Of a stretch of DNA of 64,000 bases, positions 1-11,039 are shown in pieces. The stretch is taken from the NCBI GenBank assembly GCA_029204225.1, contig CM055098.1, positions 11,865,552 to 11,929,551 on the forward strand, read 5' to 3'. Under the pieces are notes generated by a model, which was given only the letters and a program-made list of their open reading frames with translations, was not told the origin of the DNA and searched no databases. The stretch comes from Diphasiastrum complanatum (taxonomy: Eukaryota > Streptophyta > Lycopodiopsida > Lycopodiales > Lycopodiaceae). How positions within the stretch are numbered: the stretch's first letter is position 1; every line of letters starts with the position of its first letter. Made by a program: the position numbers and the translations under genes.

Positions 1-1105
1 AGCAATTTAAGGAGGAAAAAATGTCATGTCCATGATCAGTACATAGGATAACTAACAGCTTGATTCACTAGAGTACTAACCAGCCAAGAAAAGAAGTCAT
101 GTCTTCCTTTGAACAGACGAAAAAGGAAAAATGGTATGGTTTTCAAATACATATACCCGCCGGTATAAGAATTTGATTCCTTGGTATTATGCTATTTAAA
201 CCATTTAACTCTCGAGTATTGGTACTCTCAGTAACTGGAGTTAAATCTTGTATTTGGTTTTCTCTTTTTCAATTTGGTGGAACACGAATCAGTTGGTTAT
301 TGTGTTCTTGATGATTTTGATCATTAGACAAACCAATAGCTTTTGAGATACTTGTTAAATTAATTAATTGGATTAAAATGGATAATATTTGGAGGTGATT
401 ATTGATTCGACAAAAATGTTTGTGTGGAATACAGGAAAAGAAGGTTTGGGACTGGTGCATGTGTAGAGTTATCAATAGCAATTCTATAAATAGAGGATCC
501 AAGCATAGAGACTCTATTATGGAGGAATCTATGCAGAGGAGAGTTAGGACCTTGCATGTATATGTGCATAGGTGGTTCATGGCTCTATAAGAAGAGGCCA
601 AACTCGCCCTATAATTCCTCACATTTGTGGTTGGTTCATTGCTAGGCTCTCACTCTACTTTCATGCTTCCTATTTGTTGGCTTGGGGGTGAAGCTTCTAG
701 AGTTTGATTGGATGCTTCTACTACGTTGGGTGGTTTCTCCATAGTGTGTTTTCCATTGTGTTTGTGTCTGTAAGCAGGATCTTGAGGAGCTTCCCTCATA
801 GATATGGACTATCATGTTGCCTTTGAGGGTAGTACTTTCTGGCAGTTGCTTGTACTTGAGGGTTGTATCTATGTTTTGTTTAACAAGCACAAGTAAAGAT
901 CAAGAAGTAAGTATTTCATTAGACAATGATTCTAATCATAATTTCCTTTATTCTCGTCTTGTGTAGAAACTCAGCTTGGAAGAAGATGTAAACATAGATA
1001 TAGAGTTTATCTAGCTTCAGGAGCGGAGCTGGAGACTTGGAACGTGAAAGTGCCAAATCTCTCAATTTTCATAAAAGGACATAGAAAATTAGTTAGTTTT
1101 CATGT
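1..1105. other. AT-rich stretch without a recognised gene
   Basis: No convincing coding frame or RNA gene is visible. Short open frames exist on both strands, but none resembles a known domain. Because the Helitron helicase relic just to the right reads leftward, the 3' end of that element would be expected in this stretch. I could not find a clear short hairpin followed by the CTRR end on the minus strand. Confidence 0.4.
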
Positions 1106-1134
1106 TTTAGACATATCCCGCACTGATTTGATTT

Positions 1135-1600
1135 TTGTTCTTGAAAGTGTCGTACAAGTTAGACCATGCACTTAAATATCTTCTGGATTGAATGCAAGTT
1201 TATCCATATCGTTTGTTCATGATGCTACAAGTTGGATTGAAATTTGTTTTTGAGTGATAATGTTCAAGTAGGTGTTTCCATTTTGTATTTCTTGTACAAG
1301 CTGTCATATAGGTGTCTACATTGTATTTCTTGGTTACTTGTTTGTCAATGACAAGTTTTTTGGTGGTCGTAGGAGTGTTTTTAGTTTTTGAAAGTGTTGT
1401 ATAAGTTAGACCATGCACTTAAATATCTTTTGGATTGAATGCAAGTGTCTCAATTCTTAATTGTTGTGCATGATGTGTTGTTCATGCTGCTGCAAGTTGG
1501 ATTGAAAATCGTTTTTGAGTGATGATGTTCAAATAGTTGTTTTTAATTTGTATTTCTTTTACAAGCCATCATATAGGTGTCTACATTATATTGATTTTTT
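1135..1600. repeat. Direct duplication of about 245 bp
   Basis: The blocks at about 1135-1333 and 1379-1600 align over most of their length, sharing for example 'gttagaccatgcacttaaat' and 'aggtgtctacatt'. Each copy carries the decayed helicase motif VI. Differences are scattered, so the duplication is old. Confidence 0.8.
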
Positions 1601-1790
1601 GGTTTAAAAGATGGTTGTTTTCATATCTCATTTTGGCTATATTTAAATCAAAAAACTATATCCAAATAGTGTCTTCAGACATTACAATTATTTTTGTTTG
1701 GAAATGTTCTTTGACACCATTGACCAATTCATCATTGATGTTAGATTTGGAGCACATAACTCAATCAACATACCATGTTGGACTTTGATA
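1135..1790 (-). pseudogene. Helitron Pif1-type helicase, C-terminal motifs V-VI (duplicated)
   Basis: Minus-strand translation gives RFSIQLAAA, then LAFNPKDI, a stop, and GLTYTTLSKTKN (about 1500-1380). This fits the Pif1/Helitron helicase end, where a segment like 'fpLqLAwAmTIHKsQG' is followed by 'GLtYVALSRvk' (motif VI). A second, slightly different copy lies at about 1255-1130 (ISIQLVAS, LAFNPEDI, stop, GLTCTTLSRTKIK). Upstream at about 1760-1690 is NDELVNGVKE, resembling the 'GLVNG' element before motif V. Both copies share the same stop just before motif VI, so that stop probably predates the duplication. The piece is not functional. Confidence 0.55.
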
Positions 1791-2011
1791 GTTGTTGGTA
1801 AGCCAATTGTTAGAAAGTTTTAGGTGCCTTTGACAAGAAACATGTAAGATGTATTTCATTTTAGTTGATTGTCACAAGGCATTATCATTGGGCTTTGATT
1901 TGTCAAAGTTTGTATAAAATAGGTGTGGGAATGTGTGATCAAATGGAGGTTGGTGATGACATAAGCTGTTTAAGTAACCTATGCCAGTAGTGATGTGTTG
2001 GCATTGGCGTA

Positions 2012-2224
2012 TTATATTAAGTATGGGAACAAAATTATGTCTTTTTTAAGCATTGTTTCAACCAACTCATAACAATGTGACATGTTTATATCATATGTTG
2101 ACCCAAATAATTCTAATGAACCTATAGTATTTTCAAACACCCATTCATCTAAAACTTGTGTATGTTGATACAAATTACTACATGTAATTACATCCAATCC
2201 TCCCAAGTATTTAGCGTAGTACAA
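2012..2224 (-). pseudogene. Helitron Pif1-type helicase core fragment
   Basis: A 70-codon frame contains YLGGLDVITCSNLYQ, VLDEWVFEN and CYELVETMLKKD. In Pif1 helicases of Helitrons the matching stretch reads roughly 'FGGi.vil.GDf.QLpPV.d.WVF...', then 'CYEL...MRQkD..F..lLn'. The helicase motif Asp-Phe-x-Gln-Leu-Pro is degraded here to SNLYQHT, so an active ATPase is not possible. Position and strand agree with the motif V-VI relic to its left. Confidence 0.6.
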
Positions 2225-2439
2225 AATGTTTTGTTACTCTTATGATATTGTAAGTTGCTTTTCTTGTGTAAGCCATAAGTAAAGCTTTTGGTTATGTGAC
2301 ATATATTTATTTGTTTATAATAGTGCCTTGGTCAATGTAGTGGCTTGGTTCACCTGTCACGTATCGATTCGTTCCCAAGGGAATAGTTTTCCCTTGCAAA
2401 GTTAGCTTGCAAAGCTACTCTCTTCTTACTCTAACCACC
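2225..2439. other. Helitron/gypsy junction zone
   Basis: No gene is visible. The left end of the inserted LTR-retrotransposon material lies somewhere between here and about 2440. No clean target-site duplication could be assigned. Confidence 0.3.
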
Positions 2440-3960
2440 CCACAAGCAACCACAATAAGGCAAGGGAGGACTCTTACACCTTCCCCTCTCTCTCCTCTCC
2501 AAAGACACAAAAACATAGCACTCGGGGAGGGTTCTTGTGGGCGAAGGATGGTCGGCGAGGGTTTTGTAGGTTGTTTGAACGCGATCTAGGCTGGGAATCT
2601 TCTCTAATGTCCTTTTGGTGCTAGCCAACCTTCGCCAACTTGCAAAGAGGTCTTAAATGATGGTCAGAGAGTTGGCGAGGGTTCATCTCGGCGAGAGATG
2701 GTCTAGCGAAGGTTCAGATGTTGCTAGGCACTTTTGTGGGTCGGGAATGTTCATCAGACTAGTTAATGATATTAGTAGCCTTTGCCTACTTCACAAATAC
2801 TCCAAAACAATGTTTTATGACTAGTTTGAGCTCGGCGAAGGTTCTTGATACACTGGCCAACGTTGGCAAGGGTTGGTGAATGATGGCAAAGATTCTTTGG
2901 ACTTGTTTGCTCTCAGATAGCTGGGAACCTTCACCGACCAAGTTTTTACTGTATTAACCTTCGCCGACTTCACTGATGCTAGAAAACATGGAAAAGTAGC
3001 TACTGGCAGACTGGCGAAGGTTGGTAGTAAGTACGTTTGCAAATTTTGAGGTTGGCGAGGGTTTTGATGGCAAATTCCTATTTTTGGTGTCTAAGAACCT
3101 TCGCCAGTGACCGACCTCCAAAATTGCTCTGATGCTGAAAATGAAATTGGGCAAAGGTTGTCTAGGGTGTTTTGGGCTATTGTGAGATTCTGGACAATTT
3201 TTATAAGAGATTTTTCAATTTTTTGACTATATTTTGGGAATTTTGGCAAACTAGTTGGGAACTAACCTTCGCCTGACTAACTGTAGGTACTGCTGATGTG
3301 GCAGAACATACTACCAGGTAAGTGAAGGTTGGTTTGATCAGAGCAGAGAGATATCAGGTCTGATAGGTGGTTTTTGGCTCTTTTTTTGGACAATTTGTCA
3401 AAACTAAATGGTAATCTGATTTTTAGAATCTATGGAAGGGATAGGGAGTTCTGTTTACACCTTCCCCCCTCTCTCTCCTCTCCAAAAACACAAAACCATA
3501 GCAAAAGCAACTAATTAGAAATCATACACAAAAGCAAAGCAAGAGAAAGAGAGAGAAGAGAGAGTGGCATGCAAGGATGTTCAAATTAACAAATGAGCAT
3601 TATTTCCTCCTCCTGATTAAACATGGAAATGAGGTACAAGAGGCACCTTTTTATAGATGGGAAAAACCCTTGCCCCTTTCTCCTATTGGCTAATTACAAT
3701 GGCTAGGATCCTAATCCAAAACGAATCTAACGGTACTAAGAAAACACAAATTGCACTCACATGTTTCATGTGAGTTCTAATTTGGGCCCTTATAGCTTTT
3801 TTATTAACAACTTGACTTAGGGCCTCTAATGTCATTTTAGAATTTTTGAGCCCCTAGTCACTTAATCCTAGTTCTACAAGCTCTACAAAACTAATTTGCG
3901 TGCTCATTGGGTTGGGCTTATACACGCAGGAAGCCAGTGCCCTCACACTTATTACTTTAC
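2440..3960 (-). mobile_element. Leader and LTR remnant of a Ty3/gypsy element, related to the 50-56 kb element
   Basis: The first part (about 2540-3300) is packed with short motifs in both orientations, of the forms AACCTTCGCC and GGCGAAGGTT or GGCGAGGGTT. The second part (about 3440-3960) has a pyrimidine-rich block, a purine-rich block, a minus-strand TATA box and an end (about 3795-3955) that recurs at 36215-36375 and, more diverged, at 56010-56100. The order of blocks matches the leader plus LTR of the minus-strand gypsy element at 54.2-56.1 kb. No coding sequence is present. I infer a truncated copy inserted into the Helitron. Confidence 0.55.
3648..3655 (-). promoter_or_regulatory. TATA box of the LTR remnant
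   Basis: The minus strand reads ctataaaaagg, matching a plant TATA box. It sits in the same relative place as the TATA box at 55801-55810, next to a shared 'aggcacc' or 'ggtgcc' word and a shared block 'cctattggctaat'. Confidence 0.45.
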
Positions 3961-4300
3961 CTGTATAGTAGTGTACTATGGCGAGGCTCACTTGGTAAGC
4001 TTAGCCAATTACTGGTAGGACCGACTAAGTGCCCAACAGTAAAATTTGTACTATCAAAAGTTGTGTGAATGTTTTTCTTGTGCATTGCAATTCCTCATGT
4101 GAAAAAAGATGGATTTATGTATCTGGATTGACTCTTTTCTATGCATTATGTCATCATAAATCAATATTTGTGCATTGTTTAGTGTTATTTATTTTGAGTA
4201 ATAATCTTTGGTATTTAATATAGTGCATGTGAAGCTATGATTGGAGTTATTGTTTGTGTGAGCTTGTGATGATGGTCTTTAATAAAAATTCAATGCAAAG
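3961..4300. other. Flank of the gypsy remnant, no gene
   Basis: The segment ending near 4040 (gtgcccaaca) may be the end of the inserted LTR. Nothing else is recognisable. Confidence 0.3.
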
Positions 4301-4483
4301 TCATGATTGTTGTTGTAGTTGGCATGATGTTTGAATTACATCTTGATAATTTTGAAGATTGTTCCAATCGATATCAATGTTTTGGTTTTTCCTGAAGTCG
4401 TCGTTTAATTTTTTTTGATTGTGTGATATAATTTGTATGTGTTGGTGATAAGCGTCATGCCATGATTGGTTGTTTGTTTTCAA
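4301..4483 (-). pseudogene. Possible Helitron linker fragment
   Basis: This 60-codon polar frame contains WHDAYHQHI and NIDIDWNNLQNY. Helitron proteins often have a Trp/Tyr- and Asp-rich linker of this kind between the replicase and helicase domains, and strand and order fit. The match is by composition and position only, so this is weak. Confidence 0.25.
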
Positions 4484-5639
4484 ATTTTGCTCAAATCCAA
4501 TAAATGGTAGAAATTGTTGTCATGGCCCTGATTTCTACCTACAACACTAGATAGATAAGACTAACAAGAACTGGGGGTGACAACGTCCACAACAAAAATC
4601 CCTATCTCAATCGAGTTGTCTTCTCTTATTCGTTTTTCATTTTGTTACAGAAGTTAGAGAGTGGTCCCATGGACCAATACCATCGTTTCCCTTTGAAAAA
4701 GAAGAAATTGGAGGAGAATATGTTTTCATTATAATAACATGAGCTACTATATATTTATTATTATCATCTCTATGCAGTAAATAAGTATTTGTTCAAAGCA
4801 TTTTTTGAAGTGTAAAGACCAAGGCAACGATGCATAAAAGCCGACAACTATTTTTTTTTTGTATAGGATAGTATAAAGAAACTGTCTCCTTCATTGAAAA
4901 TCTTTTGTTGACGTCCTTGATCATAATTTTTCTTATGTTCTGACTGAGCAATCTAAATGTTGCATAAAATAGCACTTCAAAGCATGGGCTGATACTATTG
5001 CAAATGATTATACCAAGCTTGAGCATATATAAACTCCTTAGATATCTCCAATATTGGCATTTGAGGTGGAAAACTTGGATCCAGAACATATAAAGCTCAA
5101 AATGAACATCCGACTCTTGTGCTCTCTTGTACAAAAGTGTGCTCTCTTGTGCAAAAGTGTGATAAGCATGCAACAAATAAAGAAGCATAGTGTTCCAATT
5201 TTGCTCTTCTTGTGCATTAAGGAATGCATTTCTTGTGCTTTTAAGCCTAATTTAATATATCATCATTGTTTGATGCTTTTGTCAAAGTCCAAAAACCATG
5301 ATCATGTCCGCTACTGCAGTTTTGAGACTCAATTACAAAAAAAATAGTCATTGACTTTACCTAAAATTGACTTTTCTAGTGTTAGGAAGTCTTTTGAGAG
5401 TTTCATTGGAGTATCGCACACACATTACTAGATTAATCCTTAAAAGTTGTCTTAGATACACTAATTCAAGTTCAAATCTTCACACTTGACAACATATTCG
5501 CTCAAGCTATCTAGGGCCAACGAACTTTAGCACATTAAAGTGTGATAAAAAAGATTGGAGGCCGGAGTTGATGAATATTGCAAACACATTTCGTTTAAAA
5601 TGTTGTTTGTAATCTGGAAAGGCTCAAATGTTTGTAAAG
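4484..5639. other. Decayed sequence between Helitron pieces
   Basis: No frame is clear. The minus-strand open frame at 4793-5188 has no recognisable domain. The replicase part of the Helitron would be expected here but cannot be read with confidence. Confidence 0.3.
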
Positions 5640-6610
5640 TTTTGATATACTATTTTAGATTGCAACAATTGTTCTATATTTGTGTCTTGAAATACAGTTC
5701 TTGTGGCATAGATGGTGTTTCATTGCACCTTTTTACAAGCGTATCCATATCAATGATAATTTTTTATGTATCGATATTTTAATTACTTTGTAGAAGATGT
5801 TGAGTATATGTTAGCAAATTTTGTGTGCATAGTATAAGATTTTCCATATTGCAATTTTTTGGTATGTGAGCTTTGTTGTTCACACCATCTTTCTTTTGTG
5901 GCCACAAAACCATATTAGAAAATTTAGTTCTTCACTACAAATATCTTGATATGATCCAATTGGTTGATCCTCACATGGAGCCATAGATTTGTAACAGTTG
6001 TCATTATTTGCCACTTGTTGGATGCTTGTGAAATTGTCGATGAGAGTGTCTATTTCCAAATCTTCATCATCGAGTTTGTTTGAATCATCTTGCGTAGTGT
6101 CTGTTTCTAGAGTTTGGTTTTCTGTTGCGTCATTTTGGATGTAGTTGAGAAATTGTATTATTCATTCGTGATTGACTTTGATATTTGATTACTTGTATAA
6201 TGTGTCGTGTAATTGTTTAACACGTTGCATCAATTAGATTGGTCTTACAATTCCACTCATATATGCAAACTTGTAATGCATTCTGAGCCGCAATGCAACA
6301 ACTATAGAGTTAATTTCATCCAAAAATCTTGGTCACACATTTTGTATTTGATCTAGAATTGCAACAATATTGATAATACTTTTTGGTAATTCCAAGTTGT
6401 CTCTCAAATGAGAGACTTCTTATTTGTGAAAAAGCAATCCTTGGTAATAGCAAGCATTCGTCTACGTCATTAAGTTGGTTTACTTTGCTCAATGGCATTG
6501 GTGATGCATATTCAAGCAACATGTCTTTTGATATAGAAGCTTTGCAAGATTTGCATATTCTATGTAGAAGGACGAGGTTTGAGGATGAGGATGAGGAGGA
6601 TATTTAGAGC
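5640..6610 (-). pseudogene. Helitron protein N-terminal region (DUF6570 and start of Helitron-like N domain)
   Basis: Minus-strand reading gives HRICKSCKASI (a Cys-x2-Cys pair), then LNDVDECLLLPRIAFSQIR and ERQLGITKK (about 6580-6400). It continues with LDEINSIVVALRLRMHYK and AYMSGIVRP (about 6320-6240), then an acidic linker, MAPCEDQPIGSYQDI, SEELNFLIWFCGHKRK (about 5970-5885) and LTYQKIAIWKILYY (about 5870-5820). These follow the known order in DUF6570-type Helitron proteins: 'C..C', 'EE.LI.PRIPFmqIR', 'gNVRP', 'APgEgq.Pi', 'sEElaFPtiF.G' and 'dicKsELR'. In-frame stops and at least one frameshift break it. The frame at 6166-5880 has no early ATG, so simple ORF calling misses it. The family assignment rests on several ordered motifs, so it is fairly secure despite decay. 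Confidence 0.6.
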
Positions 6611-8960
6611 TTGTGAAAAAGTGACAAGTCTCTCATAGGAGGGCCAAGAGCAAGTAGACTATAGTTAATGAGTAGCTTAATCATTGATAAAAGAATAGTT
6701 TCCCTAGTCTAATTTGGCCTACGTAGCTCACAGGATATACGCTATATACTTAGATTAGAATTTAAAAAGTTGTTGTATAATGTTTTTGAAATTCCAATTA
6801 TTGATAAGGTAAAGAATATTGTATGCAATACACAGGCTCAAAGTCCAGACTTAAGATCACATTCTACATTTGACATTTTTTATTTTATCTGATATCATTT
6901 ATGGTTTCAACTTTCTGTTCATCTTCGATTTTCATACATGCTAAATTTGATTAATATTAGTGGTTATCTCAAACCTATAGATAAATGCATCGCACATGCA
7001 AATTAAATATTCATAAAGGCGTGTCTCATAATTGACTGGACTTCAGACCTCAAAAGTAGTTAAAAGTCTAAACTTTCAAGTTTGAAATTACTGCTAAAGT
7101 CTAAGTAGACTATAATTACTTCAATGTTTGACTTCATCTTGAGTAAATTTCAAGGTTCAATCATGCCATATGATGGAACATTCACTTACCTATGATACTA
7201 GCAACTGTTTCACTTCAAATATGAATCTAGATCACCCAATCTATTACCAACACATCCATCAAAAGATTCACAAAAAGCAAATTTAATTTGGTTTCCAAAT
7301 GGCCAATTTAAAATTAAGTTTGAGTTGGAGAATCAAATTTTTTTGAATCGACTAGAAAATATGATCGAAATACCACAGTCTAATGTTATTTGTACATCTC
7401 TAAGCCACCTCTTGACCAATTAATCCAATCAATTGCTTTCAATGAATGGGGATTTAGCGTCTCCCTCGATCCTGAGCTAGGACTGGTTGCATGGCTTGTT
7501 TATTCATGTAGCTGAGTAACGAATCCATCTCTCCCCACTGACAGGCTGGGAATACACGCTGTAATCTGAGAAACGCTTATGTTTGGAAACTGTTCTAATA
7601 AGAAGATCAAATCGTAAGAACCATAACTAACAAAAGAACAAACGAAGAAGAGAAAAAGAAAACTGTGTTCACAGATTCAGAAGAATCCTGTGAACAATTT
7701 TTTGCAAAGAGCCGAAGGTGTGTTAAAACAGTTAAGCTTTTAAACTATCAAAGTGTCCCATTTCAAGGAAATGCGAAAAAGCCGAAGCTGTTGAAAACAT
7801 AGTGTATTTTTGCAGATTGTTTAGTCCTATCTACCCAACATCCTATAGTCCAAAGCAAGATGACTATACAAAACTAGCATTTAGGATGAGAAAACATTAG
7901 AATTTTTAAATCCCAAAATCTCAAACAATAATGACGGTATATTCAACTATTTGTGGTCCACCAATTATGTGGAACTCATGGTCCAATACCTCACAAATGG
8001 TCATTTAGTAATCATCATCCAATGAATACTGATTCAATGATCTTTAGTGTAGTCGAAGAATTCAATTGTACTTAAGTTATTGATTCAGCTCACAATCAAT
8101 TAACCTACCAATTGATTTAGTCAAAATCTAATTACAGTATCCGCTTGCTGAGTTCCAAAAACTTCCAAAAATTCTTTGTAATACAAGATCATGTGCTACG
8201 ATGACAAATAACTATAACATGAAACAAGAATGGTAGGAGCACAAAATGGGCTTCTTAAAAAAAGTGTAACATTGCTTTGCTTTTTACAATAAGCTAATTA
8301 TCTCTCACCTCCTCTTGAAGACTAGTCAACCACTATAAAACATACATGTAAAATCCAACACATGCTCCTTCAATTTCATTGACCATCTACCTCAAAATTA
8401 AGTGCTAACTTACATGAGCACCTAGTTTAGTCAAATTTCATTCACCTTCAAATGAAGTGCATGCCTTATCATGGGCTTGTCCTCCTCTAACCCTAATTAG
8501 TAGTTGCCCTAATTAGCATACCTTGGGTATTGATCAATTGGGCTAGTTACATTGAGTGCATGTCCTTATGGGACAAAAGTACTCTAATTTGTCTTAATGT
8601 CTAGAAGGTTCTATTAAGGACCTTTAAAAAGTAAATATAAGACTATCATTTTAGATTATTGTACTCCTTATCTTCAACCAAATATTTCTTGGGCTCTTTG
8701 TGGGAGATCTCTTATCTATGTTTAGTTATTGTAGGGCTTTAGTCATTGTTCTTCAATGGCACCACTATATGTGATTAGTTTCATAACATGTTACCAAAGC
8801 ACTTTCTTGAACAATTAGGTAGGCGCTAGTTCTTTTTCTCTCTCAAGACACATTTCTCTACAGTTCATTCAACGCTTGTGCATCCATTGTCAGAGGATGT
8901 TAGATGGTAGTTTCCACTTGTCTTGATTCGGTTTTTTCATATGAGTGTCCATGTATTCTT
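6611..8960. other. No recognisable gene (2.3 kb)
   Basis: AT-rich sequence with frequent stops in all frames. I see no domain, RNA gene, long repeat or element ends. The left part may still be decayed Helitron 5' sequence. Confidence 0.4.
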
Positions 8961-9467
8961 CAGTATCATTATGCTTTCATATAGGGGATTGATGCAATCG
9001 ATGCTAATGATATGCACTCTTGGGCTTCATAGAATCCTTGGAGTGTTGACTCCATTCTCCTAGATAGTATTATATCTTCTTAGGCATTATGGATACATTG
9101 CATTGCACAAGTTCCATTCCAATTATTGCTTGTCAAGGTGATCTACTTGAGGTTCCTTGGCATTCTTGGCTGCTACATGATCTAGTTATACTTCAGGTTC
9201 TTTGGCATTCATGGTTGCTACATATAGCTTGGTCTTCGATGTTGTTGTCGAGTTACTATGGTTGGCCAATGTTGTCTTTTGGTGGCATTCTTGGGCCATT
9301 AGACGCTTTGGATATTTCAATTGTTGAGGTTCTGCACAATGACATTTCTCTATGGCATGCTTGGCTATCATAGTGTCTTGAGAGAGTTTCATTCTCTTTT
9401 GAATTTCTTCATGCACCCTACATCAGTCGAATGCCTTAAGAGAGCTTCATTTTCTCTCTACATCAGC
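8961..9467. other. Repeat-like sequence, no gene
   Basis: Short words recur, such as 'ttggcattcttggctgctac' followed by a variant about 60 bp later, and two versions of 'gagagtttcattctct' near 9378 and 9440. It flanks the gypsy remnant and may be decayed LTR sequence, but no ends can be assigned. Confidence 0.3.
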
Positions 9468-9929
9468 TTATAGAGGATCTTTTCTTGTTTTTTGTAGTTT
9501 CATGATCTCTGGTTTAGTAGGACGGTCGTGTTGAGTGAAAACATCATCGACTGCCTGATCACTGGCATCGGTTTCTACTATGAATGCTTCATTTGGATCC
9601 ACTAAACTTAAGACAGGAGCAGTTGCAATTGCAGCCTTTACATCTTCAAAGCTCGCTTGTTGTTTAGGCCCCCAACTAAAGTACTTGTCCTTACCCTTGA
9701 GCAGATCTGTCAAAAGAGCAGTCAAGAGGGCATACTGATGGATAAATCTCTTGTAAAATCCAGCCAATATGAGGAAGATCTGCAGCTCTTCCAACGAAGT
9801 TGGTGCTGGCCATCGCATAGTTGCGACTACTTTTTCAGGATCCATCCTGATCCTGTCAGCAGAGATAATCTGTCCGAGGTAGTGAATCTCTTCCTTGAAT
9901 AATTCACATTTTGATTCCTTCGCAAACAA
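9468..9929 (-). pseudogene. Gypsy RT thumb/connection and RNase H start
   Basis: This 153-codon frame continues the RT: ELFKEEIHYLGQIIS, then VVATMRWPAPTSLEELQ (plant gypsy usually has 'W..P.t..elr.FLGl.gyYR'), GFYKRFIHQYA, FSWGPKQQASFEDVK and the RNase H opening VETDASDQAVDDVFTQ. After that the sequence departs from the family, so most of RNase H and all of integrase are missing. The frame differs from the upstream RT piece. Confidence 0.8.
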
Positions 9930-10450
9930 GGAATTTCTCTCTCAGGACCTGGAACACTTGACGCAAGTGTTCAAAGTGCTCTTCTTTAGTACGATTGAAG
10001 ACCAGGATATCATCAAGGTAGATTAATACAAACTTGCCCAAGAGATGTTTGAACACGTTGTTCATTAACCTCATAAATGTTGTTGGAACATTGGTTAATC
10101 CAAAGGGAAGAACCAAGAACTCATAATGACCATTCCATGAACGAAAAGTCGTTAACGAAACGTCATCTTCTTTTATACGTACCTGATGATATCCAGACCT
10201 AAGATCTATCTTAGTAAAATACTTTGCCCCCTTGAGTTGATCAAAGATCTCATCAATCCTAGGCAAAGGATACTTATCCTTAATAGTGAGTTTATTTAAA
10301 GCCCTATAGTCTATGCACATACGCATAGACCCATCTTTTTTCTTAACCAACAAAATGGGCGTGGCCCATGGTGATTTATTGGGGCGTATAAATCCTTTAG
10401 CTAAATATTCTTGCAGCTGCCGCTCTACCTCTAGGTGTTCCGAGTGGCTT
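9904..10450 (-). pseudogene. Gypsy reverse transcriptase core
   Basis: From about 10450 leftward the frame is open through [47 protein letters not shown], the conserved [10 protein letters not shown] and the catalytic YLDD. Catalytic Asp residues are present, so this part of the polymerase looks intact in isolation. It has no start of its own and is cut off from its upstream part by foreign sequence at 10453-10856. Confidence 0.85.
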
Positions 10451-10452
10451 AA

Positions 10453-10856
10453 CCTTTAAGGACATCCTGGATTTGATCCACACATATCTATGCGGGCCTA
10501 TGAAGACTATGTCCTTAGGTAAAGCCTTCTATTTTATGACCTTCATTAATGATATGTCACGCCAGACGTGGATTTACTTCTTGAAGAAAAAATTGGATGT
10601 GTTTGCCACTTTCAAGAGCTTCAAAGCATTGGTCGAAAATCAAACAGGTAGGAAGATCAAAGTTCTAAGATCTGATGGTGGAGGTGAGTACAAGTCTACT
10701 GACTTCAATGATCTTTGTGATCAATGTGAGATCAAACGACAATTTACGCAAGCTCATACTCCTAAACTCAATGGTGTAGCTGAGCGCAAGAATCCTACGA
10801 TTATGGAAATTGCCAGATCTATGCTAACTGAGATGAAACTACCAAAAGATTTTTGA
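10453..10856 (+). mobile_element. Ty1/copia integrase fragment inside the gypsy RT, opposite strand
   Basis: The plus strand encodes about 127 residues of copia integrase core: CGPMKTMSLGKAFYFMTFIN with the first catalytic Asp region altered (FINDMSR for the usual F.DD.SR), then LRSDGGGEYKS with the second catalytic Asp, and HTPKLNGVAERKN, where the third acidic residue is normally the Glu in 'NGVaErkN'. The frame is open with one stop at its end, where LPKDF meets gypsy sequence. No copia LTR, gag or RT is attached. It replaces about two codons of the gypsy frame between KPVSKP and RLSHSE, so it is a clean patch. Confidence 0.85.
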
Positions 10857-10986
10857 GGCTTACTAACAGGTTTAGTCCTGGGTATTACTTCTATGAGATG
10901 ATCTACCTCTCTTCTCGAGGGTAACCCGGAAGGTAAATCGCTAGGAAAGACGTCTTGAAAATCATTTAAAATAATTTGCAAACTCA

Positions 10987-10988
<2 letters not shown>

Positions 10989-11032
<44 letters not shown>
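10989..11032. repeat. (CT)22 microsatellite
   Basis: An uninterrupted CT run of 44 bp lies within the gypsy pol remnant. On the minus strand it reads as an Arg-Glu run. Confidence 0.95.

Positions 11033-11039
<7 letters not shown>

Larger units (their letters stand above)
1110..6610 (-). mobile_element. Decayed autonomous Helitron, minus strand, interrupted by a gypsy remnant
   Basis: Reading leftward, the minus strand shows in collinear order a DUF6570-like segment (about 6600-6200), the start of the Helitron helicase-like N domain (about 6165-5640), a possible linker segment (4483-4301), a Pif1-family helicase core (2224-2012) and helicase motifs V and VI (about 1790-1135). Rolling-circle Helitron proteins carry these parts in this order. 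The frame is broken by many stops and shifts, so the copy is inactive. Sequence at 2440-3960 belongs to an LTR retrotransposon and looks inserted. I could not find the rolling-circle replicase catalytic residues (HUH motif), which should lie in the poorly readable 4500-5600 stretch, nor the termini. Confidence 0.6.

Noticed and set aside
4793-5188. Possible gypsy integrase tail (AQSEHKKNYDQGR-like words) on the minus strand
   Set aside because: Only one short word fits, it lies among Helitron pieces in the same orientation, and no other integrase motif is near.
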